Below are positions 10,660 through 20,663 of a stretch of 64,000 bases of DNA, piece after piece; the first letter of the stretch is position 1, and each line of letters opens with the position of its first letter. This stretch comes from JAEZBP01 sp963832725 (lineage in GTDB: Bacteria; Myxococcota_A; Polyangia; Polyangiales; Sandaracinaceae). The stretch covers positions 310,001 through 374,000 of the forward strand of contig CAWHVG010000005.1 in NCBI GenBank assembly GCA_963832725.1, given 5' to 3'. The notes under the pieces are model-generated. The model was not told the DNA's origin, made no database searches, and worked only from the letters and a program-made list of their open reading frames with translations. Both the position numbers and the translations under genes were made by a program.

Positions 10660-13600
10660 TCGACGCGGAAGCGAGACGGCGGATCGCCGAGGATCTCGAC
10701 CGCACCTTCGTGGTCGAGGCGGCGGCCGGGACCGGCAAGACCACGGCGCTGATCGGCCGCATGATCGCGCTCCTGCGGACGGGGCGAGCGCGGCTGGAGG
10801 AGATCGTCGCCGTCACCTTCACCGAGAAGGCGGCGGGCGAGATGAAGCTCCGGCTGCGCACCGAGCTGGAAAAGGCGCACGCCGCAGCGATGGACGATGT
10901 GGAGCGGGCGCGCTTCGAGGCCGCGCTGGCCGAGCTGGAGGCAGCGCGCATCGGCACCATCCATTCGTTCTGCGCCGATCTCTTGCGCGAGCATCCCGTG
11001 GAGGCCGCGGTCGATCCGAGCCTGGAGGTGCTGGCCGACGAGCAGGAGCGCGAGCTGATCACCCGCGCGTTCTCGGCCTGGTTCCAGGCCGTCCTCGACG
11101 ACCCGCCCGAGGGCGTCCGCCGCGTGCTCCGACGCCGGGGGCGGGCGCCTCGCCAGCAGCTCCTCTCGGCCTGCCGCGATCTGGTCGGCCGCCGCGACCA
11201 CGCCGCGCCCTGGCACCGCGAGCCCTTCGACCGCGACGCCGCCATCGACGCAATCGTGGAAGAGATCCGCGGTGTGGCCGCCCTCGCCGCGCTGGCCACC
11301 TCGCCCTCGTCCGACTACCTGGCGCTCGCTCTCGCGAAGCTGACCCACTTCGTCGAGGAGCTCGACGCGAGAGAGAGGGTCCGCGAGCGCGACCACGACG
11401 GGCTGGAAGCGGAGCTCGCGGATCTGCGCAAAGGCTACCGCAACAACTCCATCTGGCGTCACACCGGACGCGGCCTCTGGTACGGCGAGAAGCTCCTCCG
11501 CCAGGACGTGGTCTCCCGCCGCGAAACGCTGGCCGAGTCCATGGATCGCTTCCTGGAATCGGCCGAGGCGGATCTCGCGGCATGCCTGTTCAGGGATCTG
11601 ACGCCGGTGGTGACCGACTACGAAGCGCTGAAGGCCAAGAGCGGCACCCTCGATTTCCTCGATCTCTTGATCAAAGCCCGCGATCTGATCGCGTCGGACG
11701 ACGAGGTGCGGCAGACGCTCCGCGAGCGGACCAAGTGCCTCTTCGTCGACGAGTTCCAGGACACCGATCCTCTCCAGGCCGAGATCCTCCTGTGGCTGGC
11801 CACCGACGAGGCCATGCCCGAAGACGGGCCGCTCTCGCCGGACGCGCCGCCGCCCACGCCGGGCAAGCTCTTCGTGGTGGGTGACCCCAAGCAGTCCATC
11901 TACCGCTTCCGCCGGGCCGACGTGGCCCTCTACGAGCGGATCAAGCGAACGCTGATGGCGCAGGGCGTCGAGCTGCTCACCCTCTCCACCAGCTTCCGCG
12001 CGACGCCGGATCTGCAGCGGGTGATCAACGCGGCGTTCGCGCCGCTGATGCAGGGCGCGGAGGACGGCAGCCAGGCCAGCTACGTGCCGCTCGGCGAGCA
12101 CCGCGCGGCCGTCGAAGATCGGCCGGGCGTCGTCGCGCTTCCCGTGCCACGCCCCTACGGACGATACGGCAAGGTCTACAAGAAGCAGGTGGCGGCCTCG
12201 ACCGCCGACGCGGTGGGCGCGTTCCTCGATTGGCTTCTGCACGAGAGCGGGATCACCGTCGATTCCGCGGCCGGCGCACGGCCGGTGGAGTCGCGGGACG
12301 TCTGCCTGCTCTTCCGCAACACCGCCCGTTTTGGTCAGAACCTGGTCTCGCCCTACGTGCTCGCGCTGGAGGCGCGGGGCATCCCGCACGTGCTGGTGGG
12401 CGGCCGCGCCTTCCACGACCGGGAGGAGGTCCTGGCGGTGGCGACGGTGCTGCGCGCGATCGAGCACCCGGACGACAGGCTGGCCGTCTACGCGGCGCTG
12501 CGAGGGCCCTTCCTCGGGCTGAGCGACGACGAGCTCTTCACCTACGCGAGCGAGCACCCGCTCGATCCGGTGCGCACGCCGCCCGGCGAGGCCCTCTGGG
12601 GCGCCACCCGCGATCCGGTGGCCGACGCGCTCGATCTGCTCCGCGAGCTGCACTTCCATCGCAACCGCCGCCCCATCGCCGACACGCTGGCCCGCTTTCT
12701 CGACGCCACGCGCGCCCACGCCGGCGTGGCCAACTGGCCCAACGGCGAGCAGGCGCTGGCCAACGTGCTGCGCGTGCTGGAGCTGGCCCGTCGCTTCGAG
12801 GCCCAGGGCGCGATCAGCTTCCGTGCGTTCGTGGAGCGGCTCGAGGACCAGCTCGAGCGCGGCGAGGGCGTGGACGCGCCTGTGGTGGAGGAGCGCGCCG
12901 CCGGCGTGCGCATCATGACCGTGCACAAGGCCAAGGGGCTGGAGTTCCCGGTGGTGGTGCTCTGCGATCCGACGCTGCCGCGCACGTCCGAGCATCCCTC
13001 CCGCTACGTCGATCCGGCGCGCAAGCTGTGGGCGGCGCCGCTGGCGCGCTGCGCGCCGATCGAGCTCACCGAGCACCGGGACGAGGTGCTCCGCGCGGAC
13101 GAGGCCGAGGAGGTGCGCCTGACCTACGTGGCGGCGACCCGCGCCCGCGACATGCTCGTCGTCCCCTGCGTCGGCGACGGGAAGGAGGCCGGCTGGGTCG
13201 ACCCGCTGCACGCCGGGCTCTACCCGGACGACGCGAAGCGACGCGAGGGCGAGCGCGCGCCGGGCTGCCCCGCCTTCGGCGACGACAGCGTGCTGGAGCG
13301 ACCGGACGATGCGCCCTACGGCACGGCGCGCTCGGTGAAGCCGGGCCTGCACGTGATCGGCGGCGCGCGCGTGGTGTGGTGGGATCCGGCGGCGCTCGGG
13401 CTCGGCCGGATGTCGCGCGGCGGGCTGCGCGGCACCGAGATCTTCCAGGAGGGCGAGGCCGGCGACGAGCGCATCGAGGCGCACGTGGCCTGGCACCAGC
13501 AGCGCGAGGCGACGCGCGAGGAGGGTGCGACGCCGAGCTTCCGGGTGAGCTCGGTGACGGCCTTCGCCCACGCGGTGGAGGACGGCGAGGCGAGCATCGC

Positions 13601-14087
13601 GCCGAGACCGCCGCGCATCGAGGAGGCCGGCCCGGCGCGCGCCGAGGGCCCGTCCGGGAAGCGCTTCGGGACGCTGGTGCACGCGATCTTGGCGGAGTGC
13701 CCGCTCTCTCCGTCCGAGGCCGACGTGACGCGGATGGCTCGACACCAGGGCGCGCTCCTCGCGGCGCCGAAAGACGAGATCGACACGGCCGTCGGCATCG
13801 CCCGCGCCGCGTTCGCGCATCCGATCCTGATCGAAGCGGCCGAGGCGGAGGCGCGCGGCGAGTGCCGGCGCGAGTGCCCGATCACCGTGCCGCTCGAGGA
13901 CGGGACGAGCGCCGAAGGGGTCATCGATCTGGCCTACCGGACGGCCGCCGGCTGGCGCGTCGTCGACTTCAAGACCGACCGCGAGCGGGGTGAGAAGCTC
14001 ACCCACGCCGTGCAGCTCGAGGTCTACGCCCGCGCCGTCAGCGCCGCGACCGGCGAGCCGGTCGAGACGATCCTCCTCTACCTCTGA
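10656..14087 (+). CDS. addA: AddA-like UvrD/RecB-family helicase-nuclease
   Basis: A 1143-residue superfamily 1A helicase fused to a nuclease, the motor half of the AddAB pair. The Walker A motif AAAGTGKTT is at about residues 22-30, followed by VTFTEKAAGEM (motif Ia), TIHSFC, DEFQDTDP (motif II, about 364), GDPKQSIYRFR (motif III), VHKAKGLEFP (motif V) and YVAATRARDM (motif VI). The C-terminal nuclease has GVIDLAY and VVDFKTD (about 1089-1108). The GTG start overlaps the AddB stop by 4 nt, a sign of translational coupling. The frame is intact throughout. An alternative would be a RecB-like protein, but the partner has no RecC features. Confidence 0.85.
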   Translation: MIDAEARRRIAEDLDRTFVVEAAAGTGKTTALIGRMIALLRTGRARLEEIVAVTFTEKAAGEMKLRLRTELEKAHAAAMDDVERARFEAALAELEAARIGTIHSFCADLLREHPVEAAVDPSLEVLADEQERELITRAFSAWFQAVLDDPPEGVRRVLRRRGRAPRQQLLSACRDLVGRRDHAAPWHREPFDRDAAIDAIVEEIRGVAALAALATSPSSDYLALALAKLTHFVEELDARERVRERDHDGLEAELADLRKGYRNNSIWRHTGRGLWYGEKLLRQDVVSRRETLAESMDRFLESAEADLAACLFRDLTPVVTDYEALKAKSGTLDFLDLLIKARDLIASDDEVRQTLRERTKCLFVDEFQDTDPLQAEILLWLATDEAMPEDGPLSPDAPPPTPGKLFVVGDPKQSIYRFRRADVALYERIKRTLMAQGVELLTLSTSFRATPDLQRVINAAFAPLMQGAEDGSQASYVPLGEHRAAVEDRPGVVALPVPRPYGRYGKVYKKQVAASTADAVGAFLDWLLHESGITVDSAAGARPVESRDVCLLFRNTARFGQNLVSPYVLALEARGIPHVLVGGRAFHDREEVLAVATVLRAIEHPDDRLAVYAALRGPFLGLSDDELFTYASEHPLDPVRTPPGEALWGATRDPVADALDLLRELHFHRNRRPIADTLARFLDATRAHAGVANWPNGEQALANVLRVLELARRFEAQGAISFRAFVERLEDQLERGEGVDAPVVEERAAGVRIMTVHKAKGLEFPVVVLCDPTLPRTSEHPSRYVDPARKLWAAPLARCAPIELTEHRDEVLRADEAEEVRLTYVAATRARDMLVVPCVGDGKEAGWVDPLHAGLYPDDAKRREGERAPGCPAFGDDSVLERPDDAPYGTARSVKPGLHVIGGARVVWWDPAALGLGRMSRGGLRGTEIFQEGEAGDERIEAHVAWHQQREATREEGATPSFRVSSVTAFAHAVEDGEASIAPRPPRIEEAGPARAEGPSGKRFGTLVHAILAECPLSPSEADVTRMARHQGALLAAPKDEIDTAVGIARAAFAHPILIEAAEAEARGECRRECPITVPLEDGTSAEGVIDLAYRTAAGWRVVDFKTDRERGEKLTHAVQLEVYARAVSAATGEPVETILLYL

Positions 14088-14150
14088 CGCCACCCTCCCG
14101 GAGCGCCGCGTGCGCGGGGCTACTGGCGCGGCCCCGCTTCGTGCGAACAT

Positions 14151-15638
14151 GTGGGCGTGTTCGAATCCGCCGAGATCGGTCACCGGGTCTCCAAGGAGGC
14201 CTACCGCGACGAGGTCCCCCAGCTGCGCGAGGCGCTGCTCCGGGCGCAGTACGCGCTCCTGGAGAAGAAGAGCACGGCGGTGCTGGTGCTGGTGGCCGGC
14301 GTCGACGGCGCCGGCAAGGGGGACACGATCAACCAGCTCCAGGCCTGGCTCGACCCGCGCCACGTGCGCGTACACGGCATCGGCCAGCCGACCGACGAGG
14401 AGCGCGCGCGACCTGCGCTCTGGCGCTTCTGGAACCGGCTCCCGCCGCGCGGGAAGATCGGCGTCTTCATGGGCTCCTGGTACACCCAACCCATCCTGGA
14501 TCGGGTGTTCAAGAAGTCGAAGAACACGCATCTCGACACGGCGATGGAGCGCATCCGTCACTTCGAGAAGATGCTGACCGACGAGCGGGTCACCATCCTG
14601 AAGCTCTGGTTCCATCTCTCCAAGGAAGAGCAGCGAGAGCGGCTGGCGCGGCTGGAGAAGCACGAAGAGACGCGCTGGCGGGTCACGCCGCAGGATTGGG
14701 AGCACTTCGAGCGCTACGACAAGTTCCGGAAGGTCAGCGCTCGCGCGCTACGCGAGACCAGCACCGACAACGCGCCCTGGCTCGTGGTCTCCGGCGCCGA
14801 CGCCAACTACCGCGAGCTGACGGTGGGCCGAGCGCTCCTCGAGGCCATCGAGCGGGGCCTGGCCCAGCCGACGCGCACGCCACCGCCGCCGCCCGTGCCG
14901 CACGCGCCGCCGGAGGTGGACGGAAGGACGCTGCTGGACACGCTCGACCTCGACCAGCACATCGACAAGGGCGAGTACAAGAAGCGCCTCGAGGTGCTGC
15001 AGGGCCGGCTGTCCACGCTCATCCGCAAGCCTCGTTTCCAGCGCGAGCGCGCGCTGGCCGTCGTCTTCGAAGGCGCCGACGCCGCAGGAAAGGGAGGCGC
15101 CATCCGCCGGGTGACCAGCGCGCTCGACGCGCGGCAGTACCACGTCGTCCCCATCGCCGCGCCGACCGACGAGGAGAAGGCCCAGCCCTACCTCTGGCGC
15201 TTCTGGCGACACGTCCCGAAGCGCGGCCGCGTCGTCATCTTCGACCGCTCCTGGTACGGGCGGGTGCTCGTGGAGCGCGTGGAGGGCTTGGCGCCCACCG
15301 CCGATTGGGTGCGCGCCTACGGCGAGATCAACGAGTTCGAGCAGCAACTCGTGAACCACGGCATCGTCGTGGTGAAGCTCTGGCTCCAGATCGATCCCGA
15401 AGAGCAGCTGAATCGATTTCAGGAGCGCGAGGAGACTGGATTCAAGACCTACAAGATCACGGAAGAGGACTGGCGCAACCGCGACAAATGGAACGAGTAC
15501 CGCCGCGCCGTCAACGACATGATCGAGCGGACCAGCACCGAGCTGGCCCCGTGGACGCTGGTCGAGGCGAACGACAAGCGCTTCGCGCGGATCAAGGTGC
15601 TCCAGACCCTCACGGACGCCCTCGAGCGCGCCCGCTGA
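14151..15638 (+). CDS. pap: Polyphosphate:AMP phosphotransferase (tandem PPK2 domains, class II)
   Basis: A 495-residue cytosolic enzyme with two PPK2 domains. It transfers phosphate from polyphosphate to AMP, giving ADP. The N-terminal domain has Walker A GVDGAGKGD (about 50) but reads FMGSWY where an active domain has DRSWY, so it is probably structural. The C-terminal domain has GADAAGKGG (about 307) and IFDRSWYG (about 363) and should be the catalytic one, as in known Pap enzymes. The GTG at 14151 is used; the overlapping ATG at 14149 is in another frame and gives no family match. It sits 60 nt after addA and may be co-transcribed with it. Confidence 0.9.
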   Translation: MGVFESAEIGHRVSKEAYRDEVPQLREALLRAQYALLEKKSTAVLVLVAGVDGAGKGDTINQLQAWLDPRHVRVHGIGQPTDEERARPALWRFWNRLPPRGKIGVFMGSWYTQPILDRVFKKSKNTHLDTAMERIRHFEKMLTDERVTILKLWFHLSKEEQRERLARLEKHEETRWRVTPQDWEHFERYDKFRKVSARALRETSTDNAPWLVVSGADANYRELTVGRALLEAIERGLAQPTRTPPPPPVPHAPPEVDGRTLLDTLDLDQHIDKGEYKKRLEVLQGRLSTLIRKPRFQRERALAVVFEGADAAGKGGAIRRVTSALDARQYHVVPIAAPTDEEKAQPYLWRFWRHVPKRGRVVIFDRSWYGRVLVERVEGLAPTADWVRAYGEINEFEQQLVNHGIVVVKLWLQIDPEEQLNRFQEREETGFKTYKITEEDWRNRDKWNEYRRAVNDMIERTSTELAPWTLVEANDKRFARIKVLQTLTDALERAR

Positions 15639-15653
15639 GCGGCGCGCGCAGCC

Positions 15654-16716
15654 TCACGACGCAGAGAGCGCTTCGCGAACTCGCTCCGCCTCCGGGTGGG
15701 AGAGCGCCGCCTCCAGCGCGTCGGCCGACGGCGCGCAGGCGAGCTTCGCGCGGGCGGCGCGCACCCGGCCGGCCGCCTCGGCCAGGCGCTGGGCGAAGCG
15801 GTCGTCCTTGCGGGCCCGCTCGGCCATGGCCTGCCGGGCCTCGGCCACCAGCTCGGTCCGCTTGCAGATCAACAGCACGTCACAGCCGGCGGCGATCGCA
15901 TCCACCGCCGCCTCGCCGGCCGGCCAGCGCTCCGCGATGGCGTTCATCTCCAGGTCGTCGCTGACGATGAGCCCGGAGAACCCGAGCTGCTCGCGCAGGA
16001 GGCCGAGCACGATGGGGGAGAGCGTCGCCGGACGGCCCGGATCGAGCGCGCGGAAGACGATGTGCGCGGTCATGATCGAGCCGAGCTCCGAAGCCGCGGC
16101 GCGGAAGGGCGCGAGCTCGACCTCCTCCAGCCGCGCCATCGCGTGCGGGAGCGCCGGCAACTCGAAGTGGCTGTCCTCGACCGTGTCGCCGTGCCCGGGG
16201 AAGTGTTTGCCGCAGGCCAAGAGCCCGGCGTCGGCCAGCCCGGCGGCGAACGCACGCCCGTGCCGCGCCACCACCTCGGGCTCGGTGCCGAACGCGCGGT
16301 CGCCGATCACCTCGTTCTTCGGGTTGGTGTGCACGTCGAGGACGGGCGCGAAGTCGAGGTTCACCCCCAGCGCCGCGAGCTGCCGGCCCAGGACGCGCGC
16401 TGCCGTCCGCGTGAGATTCGACGTCGTCCAGCTCACCGAGCCGCCGCATCGGCGGGAGCTGGAGGATGGGCGGGCCGAAGCGCTGCACCCGACCGCCCTC
16501 CTGATCGACCGCGACGAGAGGCGGCTCCTCGGGCGCGGCGTCGGCGAGCATCTGTGCCCGACGCGAGACCTCCTCCGGCGTGGTCACGTTCCGCTTGAAG
16601 AGGATCACGCCGCCCAGCGCCCGCTCGCGCAGCGCCTCCAGGATCGCCGGCGGCGGATCCCCGGCTCGGAAGCCCGCCACGATCACCTGCCCTGCCCACC
16701 GCTCGAAGTCGTCCAT
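15654..16716 (-). CDS. nagZ: Beta-N-acetylhexosaminidase, GH3 family (frame break)
   Basis: About 354 residues, the usual NagZ length. It would remove N-acetylglucosamine from anhydro-muropeptides in peptidoglycan recycling. The N-terminal part starts MDDFERWAGQVIVAGF and contains VAVDQEGGRVQRF. The diagnostic GH3 loop KHFPGHGDTVEDSH carries the catalytic Asp-His pair, and VSDDLEMNAI carries the nucleophile Asp. The frame changes at about 16415-16435, between ...MRRLGELDD and LTRTAARVLGRQL, which adjoin in normal NagZ proteins. Loss of one base in the assembly explains it best. No signal peptide is seen, fitting a cytosolic enzyme. It converges on pap with only 15 nt between the stops. Confidence 0.85.
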
Positions 16717-17014
16717 GCCAGCGAGGGTGCCAGAAACGGCCTCCCGGCGCGCTCGCCAAGCTCGTCCACGAGAGCGAGCCTGCCCGCCCCCACACGGCTC
16801 CACGACGGCCGAGATCGGCAGCGCGGCGCTCACGGCACCGGAAACGGCCTCCCACGCGCTCCCGGATCTCGTCGAGGGGAGCGAGCCGACCTCGGCCCAC
16901 GCACGTCCACGGATCGGCGCTCCGCGCGGGCGAGGAGCGATTGCAGGTCCGCCGCCGCCTCGCTGCGATCCGCCTCGACCACACGCGGGAACGAAGACGA
17001 AAAAGCGCTGCCTT

Positions 17015-17043
17015 GTCGGCAACTTCTCCGGACGATTGCCGAC
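17015..17043. promoter_or_regulatory. Perfect 8-bp inverted repeat upstream of pcnB
   Basis: GTCGGCAA (17015-17022) and TTGCCGAC (17036-17043) are exact reverse complements with a 13-bp spacer. The right arm overlaps a candidate -35 box. A repressor or activator site is plausible, but the binding protein is unknown. Confidence 0.35.
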
Positions 17044-17064
17044 CGCCCCCCGGCTTGCTACAGG
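17036..17064 (+). promoter_or_regulatory. Candidate sigma-70-type promoter for pcnB
   Basis: TTGCCG at 17036-17041 and TACAGG at 17059-17064 are 17 bp apart, about 80-120 bp before the possible starts at 17145 and 17184. The match to TTGACA/TATAAT is only fair. Confidence 0.3.
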
Positions 17065-17183
17065 TGGGGGGTCACGGGTCGAGATGTCCGCGTGTGCGGA
17101 CCCGTGCAAGCGAGCGAGTCGCCCAGTCTCGGGGCGTTTCACGCATGCGCCGAGGCCCTCTGACCCGCAATATCCACCAACGC

Positions 17184-20100
17184 ATGGACGCGTCCTCCGA
17201 AGCAGAGAGCGATCCGGAACACGCGAACGCCGAGCCTGCCGCGCCCGCGAAGCGACGCCGCACGCGCACGGCCCGCGACGAGGGCTCGCAGGCGCAGCCC
17301 GACGCGAACGCGAGCCGTTCGGGCAGCCGGCGCGGCGCCACGGCCGACGGCGATCGGCCCGGCGAGCGCTCCAAGGCGCCCGCCGCTCGCCGCACCGGTG
17401 GGAACGAGGGCGACGCCGACAGCTCCGAAGGTCGACCCCGACGCCGTCGATCCAAGGCGCCCACCGGGGCCGCACGCGAGAGCGCTCAGGCAGAGCGGAC
17501 CGCGGACGACGACGGCGCCTCGGCGCGACGCGCCACGAACGACGAGGGCGGCGCGAGGCCGCGGCGTGCGCGGGGCGAGGCCGACTCGAACGGCGACGAG
17601 ACCGACGCGCGACGCAGCAGGAGCAAGAGCGGCTCGGACGACGGCGACACCAAGTCCCGACGCGGCCGAAGCAAGAGCGACCCGGACGACGGCGGAGAGG
17701 CCAAGACCCGGGCGCGACGCAGCCGCGCCAAGACCACCTCCGACGAACCCGAGACCAACGCCGACTCGGGCCGCGGCGAGACCAACGCGCGACGCGCCAC
17801 CCGCAAGAGCGACCCGGACGACGGCGGCGAGACCAAGACCCGAGCGCGACGCAGCCGCGCCAAGACCACCTCCGACGAACCCGAGGAAGAGACGCGACGC
17901 GCCACCAGCAAGAGCGACCCGGACGACGGCGGAGAGGCCAAGACCCGGGCGCGACGCAGCCGCGCCAAGACCACCTCCGACGAACCCGAGACCAACACCG
18001 ACTCGGGCCGCGGCGAGACCAACGCGCGACGCGCCACCCGCAAGAGCGACCCGGACGACGGCGGAGAGGCCAAGACCCGAGCGCGACGCAGCCGCGCCAA
18101 GACCACCTCCGACGAACCCGAGGAAGAGACGCGACGCGCCACCCGCAAGAGCGACCCGGACGACGGCGGCGAGACCAAGACCCGAGCGCGACGCAGCCGC
18201 GCCAAGACCACCTCCGACGAACCCGAGGAAGAGACGCGACGCGCCACCAGCAAGAGCGACCCGGACGACGGCGGAGAGGCCAAGACCCGGGCGCGACGCA
18301 GCCGCGCCAAGACCACCTCCGACGAACCCGAGACCAACGTCGACTCGGGCGACGGCGGCGAGACCAAGTCCCGAGCGCGACGCGCCACCCGCAAGAGCGA
18401 CCCGGACGACGGCGGAGAGACCAAGCCCCGAGCGCGACGCAGCCGCGCCAAGACCACCTCCGACGACCGCGAGACCGACGCCGCCTCGGACGACGGCGAG
18501 ACCAACACGCGACGCGGCCCAGCTCACAGCGACTCGAGCGACGGCGAGACCGAAGCACGGCGCAGCAGCAAGGCGCGCTCGGACGGCGTCTCCAGAACGC
18601 GACGCGCCCGCGCCGAAGCCGCCTCGGACGAGAGCGAGACCGACGCGCGACCCTCCGGGGACGATGGGGACGCCGCGGCCGCGACAGGACGACGCCGGAG
18701 CAAGACGGCCGGTTCGGATGAAGAGAACGCGCGCAGCCGGTCCGACCGCGCGGGTGCGTCGCGCCGGCGAGCCGAGGCCGACCCGGACGACGACGGAAAG
18801 GGCGGCCGCTCCGAGCACTCCGGTGGCGGCACCCGTCGCCGCGGAGGATTGGCGGCGCGCACCGAGGAGACGGAACGCAGGAGCGCTCCGAGCCGAGCCA
18901 GGTCCCGCGGCGACGCACGCGGCGGCGACGAAGAAGAACGCGCTCGCCCGGCGCGGAGCCGGCGACCCGGCGGCGCGGACACGACGGCCGAGCCGGACGC
19001 GGAGAGCCCGACCGACGGCCAGGCAGCCACCGGGTCCCGGCGCCACGCCGCGCGCCGCGACGACTCGGACATCGCGACCTCCCCGACCCGGCGAGGCTCC
19101 GGCCGCCGGGGTCGCTCGTCCGCCCACCGTTCGACGACCGGCGAGGACTCCGAGCGCGTCTCCGACGACGTGGGCGAGCCCTCGACCCGAGGTCGCGGCG
19201 CGCGGGCGCGGGACGAGGATCGCGACGAGGGCGAGGACCGGCGCGAGCGCCGCACGAAGAAGCGCCAGCCGCTCCGCGTGGAAGGCCACGCGGTCGAGAT
19301 GGCGGACCCCTCCGAGATCATCCCCCACGCGCCCGGCGCGCCGGAGCCGCGCGTCTACCAGGTCTCGGTCCCCTCGGAGAACGTCGACGACGACGCGCTG
19401 AAGGTGATCCGACGGCTGCGGCGCTACGGACACCAGGCCTATCTCGTCGGCGGCGGCGTGCGCGATCTGCTGCTCGGCGTGCGGCCCAAGGACTTCGACA
19501 TCGCCACCAGCGCGCGGCCCAACGAAGTCCGCTCGCTCTTCCGCAACTGCCGCATCATCGGCCGGCGCTTCCGGCTCGCCCACATCCTCTTCGCGGGCGG
19601 AAAGATCATCGAGACGGCCACCTTCCGCCGCGATCCGCTCGAGGCCTTCGATCAGGCCGAGGGCGAGTTCGCCGAGGAGATGGAGGAGCTCGAGCACCCG
19701 CACGCGAACCGCCGGCGCGAGGACGTCGATCTCCTGATCCGGCACGACAACGTCTTCGGCGAGCCGCACGAGGACGCGCTGCGGCGCGACTTCACCATCA
19801 ACGGCCTCTTCTACGACACCGAGGCGCGGGCGGTGATCGACTACGTCGGCGGCATGCAGGACGTCGAGCGGCGCGTGGTGCGGACCATCGGCGCGCCGGA
19901 CGTGCGCTTCCGCGAGGATCCGGTCCGCATCCTGCGCGCCATCAAGTTCAGCGCCCGGCTCGACCTCGGCATCGATCCCGACGTCTACGACGCGATGGTG
20001 GCGCAGCGCGACGAGCTCGCCCGCGCCGCCAAGCCGCGGCTGCTCGAGGAGATCCTGCGCCTGCTGCGTAGCGGCGCGGCCCACCGCTCGTTCTGGCTGC

Positions 20101-20588
20101 TCTGGGAGACGGGCGCGCTCGGCGTGCTCTTGCCGCAGCTCGCCGTCCACCTCGACGACGACTCGAAGAGCGCCCGGCTCTTGTGGGGCCGCCTCGACGC
20201 GCTCGACACGCTCCGCAAGGCCAATCGGCTCCCGAACGACGCCGTGCTCTTCGCGACGCTCATGCTCGGCCCGCTCGAGGAAGCGCTCCTCGTCGACCGC
20301 GACCCGATGGGCACCTACGAGTCGCTGGTGAGCGACGTGGTGGAGACGCTCTCGGTCCCGCGCCGGATGAAGGAGCGCATGCGCACCGTGGTCGGGGCGC
20401 AGCGGCGGCTCGCGATCGGCAAGCTCGGCGGCATGATGCGTCGCGACTACTTCGACGACGCCGCGCTGCTCTACGGCATCGGCTGCGATGCGCGCGGTGA
20501 GCGCCGCCCCGACTGGCTCGACGCCCGCGGCACGGTCACGAGCGAGCTCCCGCCGCCCCGCCGCCGCCGCCGGCGCCGGCACCGCTGA
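17184..20588 (+). CDS. pcnB: Poly(A) polymerase (PcnB) with a ~700-residue repetitive disordered N-terminus
   Basis: The C-terminal ~400 residues are a complete class II nucleotidyltransferase of the poly(A) polymerase I type. They contain LVGGGVRDLLLG (about 752-763), the metal-binding DFDIAT (about 769), RRFRLAHILF and RRDFTINGLFYD. This enzyme adds A-tails that promote RNA decay. The first ~700 residues are unlike any PcnB: almost only Arg, Ala, Ser, Asp, Glu, Lys, Thr and Gly. Seven copies of a unit starting KSDPDDGGE and containing RARRSRAKTTSDE (35 or 44-47 residues) lie at about 17670-18480. The mixed-charge, Arg-rich sequence suggests RNA binding or phase separation. Starts at 17145 or 17184 are both possible; neither has a clear ribosome site. 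Confidence 0.85.
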   Translation: MDASSEAESDPEHANAEPAAPAKRRRTRTARDEGSQAQPDANASRSGSRRGATADGDRPGERSKAPAARRTGGNEGDADSSEGRPRRRRSKAPTGAARESAQAERTADDDGASARRATNDEGGARPRRARGEADSNGDETDARRSRSKSGSDDGDTKSRRGRSKSDPDDGGEAKTRARRSRAKTTSDEPETNADSGRGETNARRATRKSDPDDGGETKTRARRSRAKTTSDEPEEETRRATSKSDPDDGGEAKTRARRSRAKTTSDEPETNTDSGRGETNARRATRKSDPDDGGEAKTRARRSRAKTTSDEPEEETRRATRKSDPDDGGETKTRARRSRAKTTSDEPEEETRRATSKSDPDDGGEAKTRARRSRAKTTSDEPETNVDSGDGGETKSRARRATRKSDPDDGGETKPRARRSRAKTTSDDRETDAASDDGETNTRRGPAHSDSSDGETEARRSSKARSDGVSRTRRARAEAASDESETDARPSGDDGDAAAATGRRRSKTAGSDEENARSRSDRAGASRRRAEADPDDDGKGGRSEHSGGGTRRRGGLAARTEETERRSAPSRARSRGDARGGDEEERARPARSRRPGGADTTAEPDAESPTDGQAATGSRRHAARRDDSDIATSPTRRGSGRRGRSSAHRSTTGEDSERVSDDVGEPSTRGRGARARDEDRDEGEDRRERRTKKRQPLRVEGHAVEMADPSEIIPHAPGAPEPRVYQVSVPSENVDDDALKVIRRLRRYGHQAYLVGGGVRDLLLGVRPKDFDIATSARPNEVRSLFRNCRIIGRRFRLAHILFAGGKIIETATFRRDPLEAFDQAEGEFAEEMEELEHPHANRRREDVDLLIRHDNVFGEPHEDALRRDFTINGLFYDTEARAVIDYVGGMQDVERRVVRTIGAPDVRFREDPVRILRAIKFSARLDLGIDPDVYDAMVAQRDELARAAKPRLLEEILRLLRSGAAHRSFWLLWETGALGVLLPQLAVHLDDDSKSARLLWGRLDALDTLRKANRLPNDAVLFATLMLGPLEEALLVDRDPMGTYESLVSDVVETLSVPRRMKERMRTVVGAQRRLAIGKLGGMMRRDYFDDAALLYGIGCDARGERRPDWLDARGTVTSELPPPRRRRRRRHR
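17670..18480 (+). repeat. In-frame tandem repeat of pcnB N-terminal region
   Basis: Seven near-identical units encode KSDPDDGGE(A/T)KTRARR, then SRAKTTSDEPE, and then either EETRRAT (105-bp unit) or a longer tail TNADSGRGETNARRAT (about 135 bp). Long and short units alternate, and the third-position identity between copies is very high, so recent duplication or conversion is likely. Confidence 0.85.
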
Positions 20589-20663
20589 CTCGCCGTCCCG
20601 CTCACCGAGCGAGCTGACGGCACGCGCCGGTCGGCGGGAGGCAGGGCGCGGAGAGCGCCCGCC
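20589..20663. other. Spacer between pcnB and the 167-bp repeat array
   Basis: GC-rich sequence without a gene or obvious terminator. The array starts directly after it. Confidence 0.5.

Larger units (their letters stand above)
16717..17183. other. Divergent intergenic region nagZ/pcnB
   Basis: About 470 bp without a convincing gene. Two imperfect copies of AAACGGCCTCCC followed by a GCGCT-type stretch lie about 114 bp apart (near 16735 and 16849). The right half is less GC-rich and holds a perfect dyad and a promoter-like element, described separately. Confidence 0.5.

Noticed and set aside
7305..14087. A single 2260-residue AddB-AddA fusion
   Set aside because: The middle third in that frame is Arg/Ala/Gly-rich shadow sequence; the true protein continues in another frame and ends at 10659, and addA starts at 10656.
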